The position numbers and the translations under genes are program-made. The notes under the pieces were generated by a model. The model did no database searches, was not told where the DNA came from, and was given only the letters and a program-made list of their open reading frames with translations. Positions 15,629 to 27,820 of a stretch of 49,328 bases of DNA are shown in pieces. The stretch lies in assembly GCF_004005375.1 (NCBI RefSeq), contig NZ_RZUF01000027.1:1-49328 (forward strand), in the 5' to 3' direction. The stretch comes from Rheinheimera sediminis. GTDB lineage: Bacteria; Pseudomonadota; Gammaproteobacteria; Enterobacterales; Alteromonadaceae. Each line of letters begins with the position of its first letter. Position 1 is the stretch's first letter.

Positions 15629-16924
15629 TTAGTGCAGTTTTAGTCTCGGTCTTATGATTTTACTTATTTTACCTATCAGCGAAATCACTATGGTTCGGAA
15701 CCAGCCGTGTAAAGCCACCTGGTGCATACGATACAGTGAGATGTAAGCTAATCGTGCAATTCGGCCTTCAATCATCATGGCGCCACCGACCAGATTTCCC
15801 ATTAGATTTCCTACAGTGCCAAAACGACTCAAGGATATCAGTGAGCCATGATCTCTGTAATGGTAAGCAGATTGCGCCTTGCCATTAAGGGCAGCTGTTA
15901 GATTTTTTGCAACATGGCTGGCCATTTGATGCGCCGATTGAGCCCGTGGTGGCACCCATTTGTTATTAGGTAGCGGACAACCGGCACAATCGCCAATCAC
16001 ATAAATCTGACTATCGATAGTGCTTTGCAATGTAGGCAATACCATTAACTGATTGATGCGGTTGGTCTCTAAACCATCTAAATCTTTCAGGAAATCCGGT
16101 GCTTTAATACCTGCGGCCCAGACCATCAGTTCGGCCTGTAAATGCTCTCCTCCCAGCTGCAAACCCTCTTCATCAGCCGCCGTTACTTTGGTATTAACCC
16201 TCACATCCACGCCTAACTTTACTAATTCTTTGTGAGCTGCAGTGGCAATACGCTCTGGCAGAGCCGGCAGGATACGAGGACCAGCCTCAATCACTGAGAT
16301 TTTTAAACGGTCCCGTTTCATATCGTTAAAGCCGTATAAATTTAGCTCAGCTGCTGCATGATGCAGCTCTGCCGCCAGTTCAACTCCGGTTGCACCTGCG
16401 CCTACTATGGCGATATTCAGGTTCTCCTTTGGATGCAGAGGTGAGTTCAGCTTTAAATAGGCTTCAAGTAAACGGCGATGAAAGCGGTTGGCCTGTGCCG
16501 GGCTGTCGAGGAAAATACAATGCTCTTGCACGCCAGGGGTATTGAAGTGATTCGACACGCTGCCTATGGCAAGTACCAAGTAATCATAATGAATACGGCG
16601 TTCTGCCAATACGACTTCGCCACTTTCATCCAATACAGGCGCCAGAGTGACTTGTCGTGCTGTTCTGTTCAGTCCGGTAAAAGTACCAAGCTGAAACTCA
16701 AAGCCGTGGGCTCTGGCATGAGCACGATAAGTCACCTGATCAATATCGACATCCAAAGTGCCAGTCGCTACTTCGTGCAATAAAGGTTTCCAGATATGAG
16801 TCGAGTTTCTGTCTATGAGGGTAATAGCCGCTTTGCCCTTACGGCCAAATTTATTACCAAGGCGGGTTGCCAGTTCCAGTCCACCGGCACCACCACCTAT
16901 GACTACGATCTGCGGGGTTGTCAT
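15629..16924 (-). CDS. ndh: Type II NADH:quinone oxidoreductase
   Basis: 431 residues from the ATG at 16924. A single-subunit, non-proton-pumping dehydrogenase that passes electrons from NADH through FAD to the quinone pool at the inner-membrane face. Two dinucleotide folds are visible: [17 protein letters not shown] at the N-terminus for FAD and [17 protein letters not shown] near 160-180 for [13 protein letters not shown] near residue 300 is the second FAD site, and the amphipathic C-terminus anchors the protein to the membrane. An ATG 30 nt further upstream lies inside the rho terminator and is rejected. The gene probably has its own promoter downstream of that terminator. Confidence 0.93.
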   Translation of the reverse strand: MTTPQIVVIGGGAGGLELATRLGNKFGRKGKAAITLIDRNSTHIWKPLLHEVATGTLDVDIDQVTYRAHARAHGFEFQLGTFTGLNRTARQVTLAPVLDESGEVVLAERRIHYDYLVLAIGSVSNHFNTPGVQEHCIFLDSPAQANRFHRRLLEAYLKLNSPLHPKENLNIAIVGAGATGVELAAELHHAAAELNLYGFNDMKRDRLKISVIEAGPRILPALPERIATAAHKELVKLGVDVRVNTKVTAADEEGLQLGGEHLQAELMVWAAGIKAPDFLKDLDGLETNRINQLMVLPTLQSTIDSQIYVIGDCAGCPLPNNKWVPPRAQSAHQMASHVAKNLTAALNGKAQSAYHYRDHGSLISLSRFGTVGNLMGNLVGGAMMIEGRIARLAYISLYRMHQVALHGWFRTIVISLIGKISKIIRPRLKLH

Positions 16925-16940
16925 CTGTTTTTTCTCACAT

Positions 16941-16968
16941 AAAAAAACCGGCAATGAGGCCGGTTTTT
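16941..16968 (-). terminator. Terminator after rho
   Basis: Arms AAAAACCGGC (16943-16952) and GCCGGTTTTT (16959-16968) enclose a 6-nt loop. Seven T residues follow the stem on the minus strand. The A/T tracts on both sides would let it work in either direction. It separates rho from ndh. Confidence 0.88.
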
Positions 16969-16976
16969 GGGGGATG

Positions 16977-18245
16977 TTAACTATTTTTTTGCCGTTTCAT
17001 CGACTCAAAAAACTCGTCGTTGGTTTTGGTCATCGACAGTTTATCGATCAGGAATTCCATACAATCTGTTTCATCCATTGGATGCAGAATTTTGCGCAGT
17101 ATCCACATTTTTTGCAGCTCTTCCGCCGATGCCAGCAGTTCTTCACGGCGGGTACCAGAACGGTTGAAATCAATAGCAGGGAAAACGCGGCGCTCGGCAA
17201 TCTTACGGGACAGGTGCAATTCCATGTTACCTGTGCCTTTAAATTCTTCGTAAATCACTTCGTCCATTTTCGAACCTGTGTCGACTAACGCAGTAGCGAT
17301 GATAGTCAAGCTGCCGCCTTCTTCCACGTTACGCGCTGCACCGAAGAAGCGTTTAGGCTTATGCAAGGCATTGGCGTCTACACCACCTGTTAATACCTTG
17401 CCAGAGCTTGGGATCACAGTGTTGTAAGCTCGGGCTAAACGAGTAATGGAGTCCAGTAAAATGATCACGTCTTTTTTGTGTTCAACCAAGCGCTTGGCTT
17501 TTTCGATCACCATTTCGGCAACCTGAACGTGACGGCTGGCTGGTTCGTCGAAGGTAGAAGCTACAACTTCACCTTTCACCAGACGCTGCATCTCGGTCAC
17601 TTCTTCCGGACGTTCGTCAATCAGTAATACCATCAACACACATTCAGGGTGGTTGGCAGCAATAGACTGGGCAATATTTTGCAACAGTATGGTTTTACCG
17701 GCTTTTGGCGGAGCCACAATCAAACCACGCTGACCACGGCCAATAGGGGACGCCAGGTCTAACACGCGGGCAGTGATGTCTTCTTTACTGCCGTTACCAC
17801 GCTCCATACGTAAACGGGAATTGGCGTGCAGCGGAGTTAAGTTTTCAAACAGAATCTTGTTACGTGCCTGCTCTGGGCGACCGAAATTGACTTCGTTCAC
17901 TTTTAGCAATGCAAAATAACGTTCGCCTTCTTTTGGCGGGCGAATTAAGCCAGAAATGGTGTCACCAGTACGCAGGTTAAAGCGTCGGATTTGGCTTGGT
18001 GAGACGTAAATGTCGTCCGGGCCAGCCAAATAAGAGCTGTCAGAAGAACGTAGGAAACCGAAGCCATCGGTTAGGATCTCAACAACGCCGTCACCAAAAA
18101 TCTCTTCGCCGTTTTTGGCGTGTGATTTCAGGATAGCGAAAATAATGTCTTGCTTACGCAAGCGAGCCATGTTTTCCAGGCCCATAGACTCGGCTAAATC
18201 AACCAGCTCGTTAATAGGCTTCAGTTTTAGTTCGGTTAAATGCAT
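16977..18245 (-). CDS. rho: Transcription termination factor Rho
   Basis: 422 residues, nearly the same as E. coli Rho (419). A hexameric RNA-dependent ATPase that ends transcription at C-rich unstructured RNA. The primary RNA-binding domain contains [20 protein letters not shown] (residues 51-70). The Walker A motif VAPPKAGKT includes K181, K184 and T185, followed by the Walker B strand [13 protein letters not shown] and the R- and Q-loop region. A 194-bp leader separates it from trxA, whose own terminator lies in that gap. The trxA-rho order on one strand, with rhlB divergent, is the common gammaproteobacterial arrangement. Confidence 0.98.
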   Translation of the reverse strand: MHLTELKLKPINELVDLAESMGLENMARLRKQDIIFAILKSHAKNGEEIFGDGVVEILTDGFGFLRSSDSSYLAGPDDIYVSPSQIRRFNLRTGDTISGLIRPPKEGERYFALLKVNEVNFGRPEQARNKILFENLTPLHANSRLRMERGNGSKEDITARVLDLASPIGRGQRGLIVAPPKAGKTILLQNIAQSIAANHPECVLMVLLIDERPEEVTEMQRLVKGEVVASTFDEPASRHVQVAEMVIEKAKRLVEHKKDVIILLDSITRLARAYNTVIPSSGKVLTGGVDANALHKPKRFFGAARNVEEGGSLTIIATALVDTGSKMDEVIYEEFKGTGNMELHLSRKIAERRVFPAIDFNRSGTRREELLASAEELQKMWILRKILHPMDETDCMEFLIDKLSMTKTNDEFFESMKRQKNS

Positions 18246-18394
18246 ATGATGGGTTCTTGTTGGTCAAACAGAATTAAATTTGCTTGCCGCTGATTAAAAG
18301 GAAGTAGGCTTAGGTTTAGTCAACGGAAAAGCGTAGTTACAGGGATTTGTTGCTGCGTTACACATTAGCAGGATAAGTTTCAGTCGTCCAGCCG

Positions 18395-18434
18395 TAAAAA
18401 AAGAAATGGCGCATTTTTTATGCGCCATTTTTTA
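18395..18434 (-). terminator. Terminator after trxA
   Basis: Perfect 11-bp arms run from AAATGGCGCAT (18404-18414) to ATGCGCCATTT (18420-18430) around a 5-nt loop. On the minus strand TTTCTTTTTTT follows. It lies 5 nt past the trxA stop codon and isolates rho from trxA transcription. Confidence 0.92.
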
Positions 18435-18439
18435 ATCAA

Positions 18440-18766
18440 TTAAATATTGCTGTCTAAAAATTCTTTTAACTGAGTTTTAGACAAAGCACCAACCTTGGTC
18501 GCTGCAACCTGGCCATTTTTAAATAACAGTAAGGTTGGAATACCACGAATACCGAATTTTGGTGGTGTGCCTGGGTTATGATCGATATTCACCTTAGCTA
18601 TAGTCACTTTACCTGCGTATTCTTGTGCTACTTCGTTGAGGATAGGTGCAATCATTTTACATGGACCGCACCACTCAGCCCAAAAATCGACCAGAACAGG
18701 GGCAGCAGCTTTTAACACGTCGGCTTCGAAGCTGTCGTCTGACACCTGTAGAATATGTTCACTCAT
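18440..18766 (-). CDS. trxA: Thioredoxin 1
   Basis: 108 residues, close to E. coli TrxA along its whole length. It is a cytosolic dithiol protein reduced by thioredoxin reductase and serves ribonucleotide reductase and other enzymes. The active site is W-C33-G-P-C36 in [11 protein letters not shown], and the cis-proline is in RGIPTLLLF. The ATG at 18766 follows GGAG at 7 nt; an in-frame ATG four codons earlier is less likely. A promoter can be proposed at 18812-18839 and a strong terminator follows the gene, so it is monocistronic. Confidence 0.97.
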   Translation of the reverse strand: MSEHILQVSDDSFEADVLKAAAPVLVDFWAEWCGPCKMIAPILNEVAQEYAGKVTIAKVNIDHNPGTPPKFGIRGIPTLLLFKNGQVAATKVGALSKTQLKEFLDSNI

Positions 18767-18811
18767 TTCATTCTCCAATTGCTTTGGGCATAACTATAAA
18801 AAAGTAATTCA

Positions 18812-18839
18812 ATTTTATCCGGACTGTTTCTTATTGCAA
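18812..18839 (-). promoter_or_regulatory. Likely sigma-70 promoter for trxA
   Basis: On the minus strand TTGCAA (18839-18834) and TAAAAT (18817-18812) are separated by 16 bp. The start point would be about 40 nt before the trxA start codon. The same DNA is the upstream region of the divergent rhlB gene. Confidence 0.5.
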
Positions 18840-18863
18840 GCGTAACGGTTATGCTAAGAGCGT

Positions 18864-20135
18864 ATGAATAAAACACACTTAACTCAGCATAAATTTGCCG
18901 ATTTCGCATTGGCTCCACAGGTTCTTGCCGCTTTGGCTGCGCAAGGTTATGACCATTGTACTCCAATCCAGGCTCAATGTTTGCCTCTTGCGTTAGCAGG
19001 CAAAGATATTGCGGGCCAGGCTCAGACCGGTACAGGTAAAACACTTGCCTTTCTGACGGCAACTTTCCATCATTTGTTAACCCATGAGCCTAAGGCTAAA
19101 GGCCAACCTCGTGCCATCATTATGGCACCTACGCGCGAATTGGCGGTTCAGATCCATCACGACGCTCAGGCTTTAGCAAAAACTTCTGGTTTGAAGCTTG
19201 CTTTGATTTATGGGGGCGAGGGTTACGATTCTCAACGCCAGCTACTAGAACAAGGCGCAGATATTTTAATTGGTACCACAGGCCGCTTGATTGATTACTT
19301 GAAACAAGGCCTGTATGACCTGTCACAAATTCAGGTGGTAGTGCTGGATGAAGCCGATCGTATGTTCGATTTAGGCTTCATTAAAGACATCCGTTTTATG
19401 TTCCGTCGTATGCCGCCTGTGACTGAACGTTTGAGCTTATTGTTCTCAGCCACTTTGTCTTACAAGGTGCAGGAACTGGCGTTTGAGCAGATGAACCAGC
19501 CCGTGCATATTCACGTGGCGCCTGAGCAAATGACCGGCTCACGTATTTCTGAAGAATTATTTTACCCGTCAGACGAACACAAAATGAAGTTGTTGCTGAC
19601 GCTGATGGAAGAAGAATGGCCGGATAAAGCTATTGTTTTTGCTAATACCAAACATTGCTGTGAAGACATTCACGCCTGGCTCGAAGCCGATGGCCACCGA
19701 GTTGGTTTGCTGACAGGTGATGTGATCCAGAAAAAACGTTTACGTATTCTGGAAGATTTCACCAGTGGTAAACTGGATATTCTGGTCGCAACAGATGTTG
19801 CAGCCCGTGGTTTACATATTCCTATGGTGAGTCATGTGTTTAACTATGACTTACCGGACGATTGTGAAGATTATGTGCACCGTATTGGTCGTACAGGCCG
19901 TGCTGGTGAAAGTGGTAAAGCCATCAGTTTTGCCTGTGAGCGTTATGCACTGAATCTGACGGCTATCGAAGACTACATACGTCACATGATTCCTGTCACT
20001 CAATACGATACTTCTGCGCTACTGGAAGATTTGACTGTGCCAAAACCACGAGTCAGACGTCGTCCAGGTCAAGCTCGCAGTGGTGGACGATCAAATCAGA
20101 ATGGGCCAAGAAACCCACGTAGCCGCCCGCGCTAA
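18864..20135 (+). CDS. rhlB: ATP-dependent RNA helicase RhlB
   Basis: 423 residues, closest to E. coli RhlB (421), the DEAD-box helicase of the RNA degradosome. The Q motif lies near residue 28-37 ([10 protein letters not shown]), Walker A is AQTGTGKT (53-60), DEAD is at 162-165, SAT follows (FSATLS), and [10 protein letters not shown] forms motif VI. The C-terminal tail is basic ([19 protein letters not shown]), as expected for RNA binding. Divergent from trxA and 4 nt upstream of gppA, so the two form an operon, as in E. coli and Vibrio. Confidence 0.97.
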   Translation: MNKTHLTQHKFADFALAPQVLAALAAQGYDHCTPIQAQCLPLALAGKDIAGQAQTGTGKTLAFLTATFHHLLTHEPKAKGQPRAIIMAPTRELAVQIHHDAQALAKTSGLKLALIYGGEGYDSQRQLLEQGADILIGTTGRLIDYLKQGLYDLSQIQVVVLDEADRMFDLGFIKDIRFMFRRMPPVTERLSLLFSATLSYKVQELAFEQMNQPVHIHVAPEQMTGSRISEELFYPSDEHKMKLLLTLMEEEWPDKAIVFANTKHCCEDIHAWLEADGHRVGLLTGDVIQKKRLRILEDFTSGKLDILVATDVAARGLHIPMVSHVFNYDLPDDCEDYVHRIGRTGRAGESGKAISFACERYALNLTAIEDYIRHMIPVTQYDTSALLEDLTVPKPRVRRRPGQARSGGRSNQNGPRNPRSRPR

Positions 20136-20139
20136 GTCT

Positions 20140-21645
20140 ATGGACGGCGCAGGAAAACCGCCACAGCATAATGACATTTATGCTGTGATCGATCTCGGCT
20201 CGAATAGCTTTCATATGTTGATGGTGAAAGTGGTTGGTGGCAGCGTTCAGGTGATAGGCCGGGTCAAACGTAAAGTGCGTTTGGCCGCAGGTTTAAACGA
20301 CAGTTTAGTGCTCAGTAAACAAGCCATGACCCGCGGCTGGGAATGCCTGGCTTTGTTTGCTGAACGTCTGCAAGATATTCCTGCTGCAAATATCCGTATT
20401 GTTGGTACAGCCACACTTAGATTAGCCCGTAACGTCAAAACCTTTCTGGTTGAAGCTGAAACTATTTTGGGGCAGCCTATTCAGGTGATTTCTGGCGAAG
20501 AAGAAGCCCGTATTATTTATCTGGGCGTAGCTCATACCTCCAATTGTGATTCAAACCGTCTGGTGATCGACATTGGCGGCGCTTCCACTGAAATAGTTGT
20601 TGGGCAGGGATTTCAGCCTATTTTATTGTCCAGTCTGAATATGGGCTGTGTCACTTTTCTTGAGCGTTATTTCGGCAATAACGAATTAAGCGAAGCCAAT
20701 TTTAATGCCGCTATTACTGCCGCAGAACATGAAATACGCACTATCAGTGAGCAATACCTGACTCAGGGCTGGCAAAATGCTGTCGGAGCTTCAGGTACAG
20801 TGCAGGCGATGCAGGAAATTTTAGTAGGTCAGGGCAAAGATGAAGTCATCACCTTGCCACGACTGGAAGCTATTATGCAGCAGGCTTTGGCTTGTGGTCA
20901 TATGGACCAGCTGAATCTACCTGGATTAGCCCAGGAACGTAAGCAGGTATTCCCTTCTGGATTAGCTATTTTAATAGCCTTATTCCGGGTGCTGAATATC
21001 AGTGGCATGACTTTATCCGGCGGTGCTTTGCGTGAAGGTGTGCTGTATAGCATGTTGCCGCAGTTGCAGCACCAGGATGTACGTGCCCGCACTCTGCAAA
21101 GTATGATGGTGCGTTATTACATCGATCAGCAGCATGCAGAGCGGGTGGCGGATATGGCCGCTACTTTGGCTTCCCAGCTGCATCAGCAATGGAATTTGGC
21201 CAGTTTTGAAGGTTTAGCTATGTTGCGCTCTGGTGCTTTGCTGCACGAGCTGGGCCTGTTGATTGAATATAAAAACCATCATCATCATGGCGCTTATATT
21301 ATCAGCCATGCCGAACTGCCGGGTTTTACCCGGGCTCAGCAACAATTGCTGATGGCGCTGGTCTATAACCACAGAGCTGATATACATAAAGAAATTCTGT
21401 CGAAACAAACCATGACATCAGTGCTGCTCGCTGTACGGTTAACCCGTTTATTGCGGTTATCAGTGATTTTGTCGATGCGGCGCCGTTACGAAGTCTTGCC
21501 TGAAGTGCAAATCACGGCACAAGCTGAAGCTTTGACTTTAAATTTACCGGATGGCTGGTTGGATCATCATCCTTTGATGCGCGCTGAGCTTGAACAAGAA
21601 GTAGTGTATCAGCATCAGGCTGGCTGGCAGCTTAGTATTGAATAA
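20140..21645 (+). CDS. gppA: Guanosine-5'-triphosphate,3'-diphosphate pyrophosphatase (GppA/Ppx family)
   Basis: 501 residues from the ATG at 20140, compared with 494 in E. coli GppA. It converts pppGpp to ppGpp and shares a fold with exopolyphosphatase. The actin-like ATPase-fold motifs are YAVIDLGSNSFHM near residue 15, GEEEARIIYLGVAH, and VIDIGGASTEIV (phosphate 2), followed by the HD-like C-terminal helical domain with LLHELGL and HHHHGAY. The preferred start lies 4 nt after the rhlB stop, so translation is coupled. An alternative ATG at 20101 and a GTG at 20080 would overlap rhlB; the true start is uncertain. Confidence 0.92.
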   Translation: MDGAGKPPQHNDIYAVIDLGSNSFHMLMVKVVGGSVQVIGRVKRKVRLAAGLNDSLVLSKQAMTRGWECLALFAERLQDIPAANIRIVGTATLRLARNVKTFLVEAETILGQPIQVISGEEEARIIYLGVAHTSNCDSNRLVIDIGGASTEIVVGQGFQPILLSSLNMGCVTFLERYFGNNELSEANFNAAITAAEHEIRTISEQYLTQGWQNAVGASGTVQAMQEILVGQGKDEVITLPRLEAIMQQALACGHMDQLNLPGLAQERKQVFPSGLAILIALFRVLNISGMTLSGGALREGVLYSMLPQLQHQDVRARTLQSMMVRYYIDQQHAERVADMAATLASQLHQQWNLASFEGLAMLRSGALLHELGLLIEYKNHHHHGAYIISHAELPGFTRAQQQLLMALVYNHRADIHKEILSKQTMTSVLLAVRLTRLLRLSVILSMRRRYEVLPEVQITAQAEALTLNLPDGWLDHHPLMRAELEQEVVYQHQAGWQLSIE

Positions 21646-21650
21646 GCGAC

Positions 21651-21702
21651 GGTGTCAGGCCTTGAATATTGAATCTAGATTCAATATTCAAGGCCTGACA
21701 CC
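21651..21702. repeat. Perfect 52-bp palindrome between gppA and hemB
   Basis: Both 26-base arms are exact reverse complements with no central spacer; the left arm begins GGTGTCAGGCCTTGAATATT and the centre is GAATCT/AGATTC. It lies 5 bp after the gppA stop codon and 7 bp before the hemB stop complement. It would fold to a long hairpin and could act as a bidirectional transcription stop. The GGCCTGACACC end resembles REP-like hairpins moved by IS200-type REP-associated transposases, but that link is from memory. Confidence 0.92.
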
Positions 21703-21709
21703 TCAGGTG

Positions 21710-23455
<1,746 letters not shown>

Positions 23456-23459
<4 letters not shown>

Positions 23460-24268
23460 GGCGTGTGCTCATCTGTGTTGATTTGAAACAGTTTGAGGCA
23501 ATTTGTTCTGCTGTGCCTGGCAATATCCACTAAGCTATGCCCTGTCAGGCTAGATACTTGAGTTGCAATTTCAGTTAAAAACTGAGGTTCATTTCGGCGG
23601 GATTTAGGCTTGTTCAGCATAGTTTTAGGCAACAAAAAAGGTGCATCCGTTTCTAGTATTAACCTGTCCAACGGCAGATAACTGATGGCGTCCATCAGGG
23701 ATTGCCCTCTGTTGTTGTCACATAACCAGCCTGTGATACCTATGTAAAGGCCTAAATCCAGATAGGCTTTTAACTGGTTGGTATCTCCAGTAAAACAATG
23801 AGCGATGCCAGTCAAAGCTGAACACTGTTGCAGTAAAGCTATTTGTGTAGAAAATGCCGCACGCTCATGCAGATAGGCCGGTTTTTTATACTGACTTGCC
23901 AGTTGTAGCTGAGTTTCAAATACCTGAATTTGTTGCTCTGGTGCTGAAAAATTCCTATCAAAATCTAAACCGCATTCACCTACAGCCACCACAGTAGGTG
24001 ATTGCAGTAAAAGCTGTATCTGGTGTTGCCAGTCTGAGCTGACTGCTCCGGCATAATGTGGATGAACACCTGCTGTACAATACAAAGCGGAATGGCTCAG
24101 GCAATAGTCGGCATTTAGCTTGCTTTCTGCGGCGTCACTGCTGATCAAGAGCAGCTCCGACACCTGATTGTTTCTGGCGTTTTGTACCACAGCGTCGCGA
24201 TCGTTGTTGAAGCGATCGCTAAATAAATTAACGCCAGCATCAAACCAGAGCGGCTTGTTATTTTTCAC
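23456..24268 (-). CDS. tatD: TatD-family metal-dependent DNase
   Basis: 270 residues with a GTG start that overlaps the preceding gene by 11 nt. The TIM-barrel hydrolase motifs are TAGVHPHYA, VAVGECGLDFDRNFS, AHCFTGD, IGITGWLCDNNRGQ and ILETDAPFLLP, matching E. coli TatD, including the DAGVN start in place of the usual HxH. TatD is a 3'-5' DNase and RNase with hydrogen-peroxide repair links; it is not required for Tat export despite its name. Position in the tatABC operon is the conserved gammaproteobacterial one. Confidence 0.93.
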
Positions 24269-24746
24269 GTATCACTCTGGTTTTACGGTTTGTACCTTCT
24301 TTATTCAGAAAAAATGAATTCAGCACGCCGCGCTCTACAGTATAAATACTACCCTCAGATGCCTGAAACACATCTTTGGAGGTTTGGCGCCAAACCTGGC
24401 CATTGTCAAAGGTAAAGACCATCAGGCCTTGTTTATTGGTGGCCACTTTTTGTAGCACCATGGACATAGTGTCTGCTGAAGCTTCCGCTTTAGCAGCTTG
24501 AATTTTACGCTCCAGACCAAAGTCTTCTGCTTTCTCTTCCACAGCAGTAGCCTGAGTGCTGACGGTTTGCTCTGCGCGAGCAGCGGCTTTGGTATAAGCT
24601 GCAGCAGCGGCTGTGTTCATTTTGTCGTAACAGACTAAGCGTTGCAGGTCATTGCTGATGCCGCGACACTGCATCAGTTGATCAGACAAATCGGCGGCAT
24701 ACAGGGCCGGAGCAAAAAACACGAACAAGGCGAGCGCTTTTTTCAT
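24258..24746 (-). CDS. Conserved exported protein between tatC and tatD
   Basis: 162 residues from the ATG at 24746, which follows GAGG at 9 nt; the tatC stop is 1 nt upstream. A signal peptide spans residues 1-17 (MKKALALFVFFAPALYA-AD). A short helical hairpin with two Cys (MQCRGISNDLQRLVCYDKM) follows, then an Ala/Glu-rich helical linker and a small beta domain (TNKQGLMVFTFDNGQVWRQT, ERGVLNSFFL, KTRVI). The pattern is common to a family of uncharacterised periplasmic proteins in Alteromonadales. Function unknown. The VWR-x8-VF strand pair resembles a small beta sandwich; the Cys pair might form a disulfide. Confidence 0.72.
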   Translation of the reverse strand: MKKALALFVFFAPALYAADLSDQLMQCRGISNDLQRLVCYDKMNTAAAAAYTKAAARAEQTVSTQATAVEEKAEDFGLERKIQAAKAEASADTMSMVLQKVATNKQGLMVFTFDNGQVWRQTSKDVFQASEGSIYTVERGVLNSFFLNKEGTNRKTRVIREK

Positions 24747-24747
24747 T

Positions 24748-25503
24748 TTATTTTTCCTCATAAGAACTGGTTTGGTCTGAGTCAGCTGGCACATAAAAGC
24801 GGCTTAGCCATATGCCTAACTCATATAGCAAACACATAGGTACCGCCAACAGGATCTGAGAAAGTACGTCAGGCGGTGTCAGCAGCATACCAATCACAAA
24901 AGCAAAAACAACAAAATAGGGTCGTTTCTCCGTCAGTTGCTGACGGGTCACCGCACCTGTCCATACTAACAACAATACGGCAACCGGAATTTCAAAAGAT
25001 AAGCCAAAAGCAAAAAAAAGTTTTAACACAAAGTCCAGATAACTGCTGATATCTGTGGCTATGGTGACTCCCTCAGGGGCTACGCTGGTGAAAAAGCCGA
25101 AGACCAGCGGGAATACGATGTAATAGGCAAAAGCGATACCACAATAAAACAATACTGTGCTTGAGATAATCAGTGGGGCGACCAGATGTTTTTCTTTTTT
25201 ATACAAAGCTGGGGCTACAAACAACCAGATTTGCCACAACATATAAGGCACAGTCAGACAAAGTGCTACGATGAAAGTTAATTTAAAAGGTGCAAAAAAT
25301 GGTGCTGCTACATCTGTCGCTATCATAGATGCGCCAGCGGGCAACACGGCCATCAAAGGTGACGCCATCAGATGATAGATATCTGCGGCAAAATAGGCCA
25401 GACTTGCAAAGACTAAAAGTACGGCCATTACTGTATTTAACAGGCGGCGGCGCAGCTCTATCAGGTGCCCTAACAGGCTGTTAGGATTTGTGTTTTTTGT
25501 CAT
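24748..25503 (-). CDS. tatC: Sec-independent protein translocase subunit TatC
   Basis: 251 residues with six transmembrane helices. TatC recognises the twin-arginine signal peptide and assembles with TatB. The N-terminal cytoplasmic motif [10 protein letters not shown] is near residue 13-22, [21 protein letters not shown] is in helix 2, and LTPPDVLSQ is near residue 208. The start codon overlaps tatB by 23 nt, and the next gene begins 1 nt after the stop, so the tat genes form one transcript. Confidence 0.97.
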   Translation of the reverse strand: MTKNTNPNSLLGHLIELRRRLLNTVMAVLLVFASLAYFAADIYHLMASPLMAVLPAGASMIATDVAAPFFAPFKLTFIVALCLTVPYMLWQIWLFVAPALYKKEKHLVAPLIISSTVLFYCGIAFAYYIVFPLVFGFFTSVAPEGVTIATDISSYLDFVLKLFFAFGLSFEIPVAVLLLVWTGAVTRQQLTEKRPYFVVFAFVIGMLLTPPDVLSQILLAVPMCLLYELGIWLSRFYVPADSDQTSSYEEK

Positions 25504-25876
25504 CTGTAACTACTGGGTCCGATACAACGGCAGGAAGAGGAGCTAAAGGGTCCGCAGGGGGAAGGGGTGGTTCCACCTTAGCGCTTGAAGTGCTGGCATA
25601 AGGGCTAGTCACGTCAGCCGCTGCTTGGCGCAAGTCTGCCATCGCTTGTTTTTCTTCTGACGTCAGATTCAATAAGCCTTTTTCTTCAGCTTGTTTTAAT
25701 TTTTCATGCAGATCCTGCACCCGCAGCTCATCGTTTAGTTCTGCCTGCATTTGTTGGCCAAATTGTTTTACGCTGCGAATAAAACCGCTGACACTACGAA
25801 TAGCGCCAGGTAAACGCTCCGGGCCTAACACCAGAAGCGCCACTACTGCAATGATGACTAATTCCCAAAAACTCAT
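25481..25876 (-). CDS. tatB: Sec-independent protein translocase subunit TatB
   Basis: 131 residues: one N-terminal transmembrane helix ([20 protein letters not shown]), then the conserved [12 protein letters not shown] hinge and an amphipathic helix, and a variable, Pro-rich C-terminal tail. It forms the substrate-receptor complex with TatC. The tatA stop codon immediately precedes its ATG. The N-terminus has SFWELVI where many TatB proteins have FDIGFSELL, but the Glu and the GPERLP hinge are kept. Confidence 0.95.
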   Translation of the reverse strand: MSFWELVIIAVVALLVLGPERLPGAIRSVSGFIRSVKQFGQQMQAELNDELRVQDLHEKLKQAEEKGLLNLTSEEKQAMADLRQAAADVTSPYASTSSAKVEPPLPPADPLAPLPAVVSDPVVTDDKKHKS

Positions 25877-26146
25877 TTAGCGTTGTTCTGGTGTTTTTGT
25901 TGTTTCAGCGTTGGCTGGTGCAGGCTCTTTTACTTCAGCCTTGATTTGCGGCTGAGACTGCTGTGGTTGAACCGCAGGGGCTGCAGGTTCGACAGTCTCT
26001 TCTGGATCTTTGACAGAATTACGGAAGCCTTTAATGGCTGAACCTAAATCTGAACCAATACCACGTAAACGCTTTGTGCCAAACAGCAGGACAATAATCA
26101 CCAGGATGATCAATAACTGCCAAATACTAATGCCACCAAAACCCAT
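25877..26146 (-). CDS. tatA: Sec-independent protein translocase subunit TatA
   Basis: 89 residues: a short N-terminal transmembrane helix ([18 protein letters not shown]), the [14 protein letters not shown] hinge, the amphipathic helix KGFRNSVKD, and a Pro/Ala/Glu-rich tail. It oligomerises to form the translocation path for folded proteins. Start follows GGAGAA about 7 nt upstream. It is 48 nt downstream of ubiB on the same strand, with a small ACGAAC/GTTCGT hairpin (26178-26195) in the gap, so transcription from the ubi genes may run through. Confidence 0.95.
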   Translation of the reverse strand: MGFGGISIWQLLIILVIIVLLFGTKRLRGIGSDLGSAIKGFRNSVKDPEETVEPAAPAVQPQQSQPQIKAEVKEPAPANAETTKTPEQR

Positions 26147-26194
26147 ATTATTCTCCTTCGGTTTTCAAACTGCTAAAACGAACTTACGGGTTCG

Positions 26195-27817
26195 TCAGTT
26201 AATTTTCAGGCTAAAGCCCAATGCAACCAGCGCTAGTCCCGCCGCTGTTATAGACCAACCAGATGTCAGTAATAAGACAGCCGCTAACAAACTACAACCT
26301 GCCAGCACTGCATGGGCTAACTTTTTAGTCTGAAGTTGTTGCTGCGCCTGCACTTGTTGTAACTGGGCTAACAGGTTGGCCTGCTGTCGTGGGCCTTGTT
26401 GTAAATAGTGATGCAACAGTCCCGGCATTTCCGGCATTTTTTCCGCCCAAAAGGGTAAATTTGCTTTCATTTCGCGCCATAAGGCGGCAGGTCCTATTTG
26501 CTGTTGGACCCAGTTTTCCAGAAAAGGTTTGGCGGTTTGCCATAAATCCAACTGTGGATACAACTGTCGTCCCAAGCCCTCAATATACAGCAGGGTTTTT
26601 TGCAACAATACCAGTTGCGGCTGAACCTGCATATTAAAACGACGTGCCGTATTGAACAGATTAAACAATACCTGCCCAAAAGAGATGTCCTGCAGCGGTT
26701 TCTGGAAGATTGGCTCACAGACAGTGCGTATTGCACTTTCAAACTCTTCGACACTGGTATCTGCAGGCACCCATCCTGAGTCAACATGCAATTGCGCCAC
26801 TCTTAAATAGTCACGATTAAAAAAGGCGACAAAATTCTCAGCAAGGTAACGTTTATCTTCCTTATTCAGTGTCCCTACTATACCGCAGTCTATCCCAATA
26901 TATTTTGGATTTTCCGGCGTTTCATAAGACACAAAGATATTACCTGGGTGCATATCGGCATGGAAAAAGCTGTCGCGAAATACTTGAGTGAAAAATACTT
27001 CTACGCCACGTTTTGCTAATAATTCCAGGTTAGTACCCTGAGCGCGCAACGCTACTAAATCTGATACTGGTATACCGTAAATGCGTTCCATCACCATCAC
27101 ACTGGGTCTGCTATGATCGGCATACACATAAGGCACATACAGGGAGTCTGAACCTTCAAAATTACGTTTTAACTGAATGGCATTCGCCGCTTCGCGTTGT
27201 AAATCCAGCTCATCCAGAATAGTTTTTCGATACTCTGCGACCACCTCTTTGGTGCGTAATCTTTTACCGTCAGGCAGATAGCGAGCCACTAAACCAGCTA
27301 AGGCGTCCATTAACTCTAAATCGGCCAAAATTTGCGGTCTGATGTCCGGCCGTATGACTTTAATCACTACATCGGCCAAACTGCCATCGGCTTGCTTTAG
27401 CTGCGCAGTATGTACCTGAGCAATAGAAGCGGATGCCAGCGGGATTTCGTCAAAGCGTTCAAATAAGTCGGTGATTTCATGTAAACCCAACTGTTGGATA
27501 ATCAGCTGTCTGGCCTGTTCACCTGGAAAGGCTTCTACTTTGTCCTGCAATTTAGCAAGTTCATCAACCCATTGAGCCGGAAACAAATCACGACGAGTGG
27601 ATAACATTTGACCAAATTTAATCCAGACAGGCCCTAATTGTTGTAAGGCTAAACGTAAACGCTCTCCTTCTGTTTTATGAGGATGTTTGTTTTGCAACCA
27701 AAATGCAGAGCGGCGGGCAAAGCTAAAGTACCAGGGTTGCCATTGCTGTGGGATCAGTTGATCCAGACCATAGTGCAGTAGGGTTTTTAGAATGTGGTAA
27801 AAGCGGCGAAGACCCAA
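26195..27817 (-). CDS. ubiB: UbiB, ABC1/ADCK-family accessory protein of ubiquinone synthesis
   Basis: 540 residues, compared with 546 in E. coli. An atypical kinase-like ATPase needed for late ubiquinone synthesis, associated with the membrane. The signature [14 protein letters not shown] is near residue 68, [10 protein letters not shown] is the A-rich loop, [19 protein letters not shown] is near 287-305, and GIDCGIVG is the metal site. Two hydrophobic helices close the C-terminus. The start is TTG, three nucleotides after the ubiJ stop, with AGGAG 7 nt upstream; no ATG fits as well. It is the third gene of ubiE-ubiJ-ubiB. Confidence 0.97.
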   Translation of the reverse strand: MGLRRFYHILKTLLHYGLDQLIPQQWQPWYFSFARRSAFWLQNKHPHKTEGERLRLALQQLGPVWIKFGQMLSTRRDLFPAQWVDELAKLQDKVEAFPGEQARQLIIQQLGLHEITDLFERFDEIPLASASIAQVHTAQLKQADGSLADVVIKVIRPDIRPQILADLELMDALAGLVARYLPDGKRLRTKEVVAEYRKTILDELDLQREAANAIQLKRNFEGSDSLYVPYVYADHSRPSVMVMERIYGIPVSDLVALRAQGTNLELLAKRGVEVFFTQVFRDSFFHADMHPGNIFVSYETPENPKYIGIDCGIVGTLNKEDKRYLAENFVAFFNRDYLRVAQLHVDSGWVPADTSVEEFESAIRTVCEPIFQKPLQDISFGQVLFNLFNTARRFNMQVQPQLVLLQKTLLYIEGLGRQLYPQLDLWQTAKPFLENWVQQQIGPAALWREMKANLPFWAEKMPEMPGLLHHYLQQGPRQQANLLAQLQQVQAQQQLQTKKLAHAVLAGCSLLAAVLLLTSGWSITAAGLALVALGFSLKIN

Positions 27818-27820
27818 AAA

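Noticed and set aside
16925-16954. Upstream start for ndh
   Set aside because: The ATG and next codons are inside the rho terminator stem; residues before [12 protein letters not shown] have no family match.
20080-20139. Longer gppA start at GTG 20080 or ATG 20101
   Set aside because: Both overlap rhlB and extend well past the family N-terminus. The ATG at 20101 cannot be excluded.
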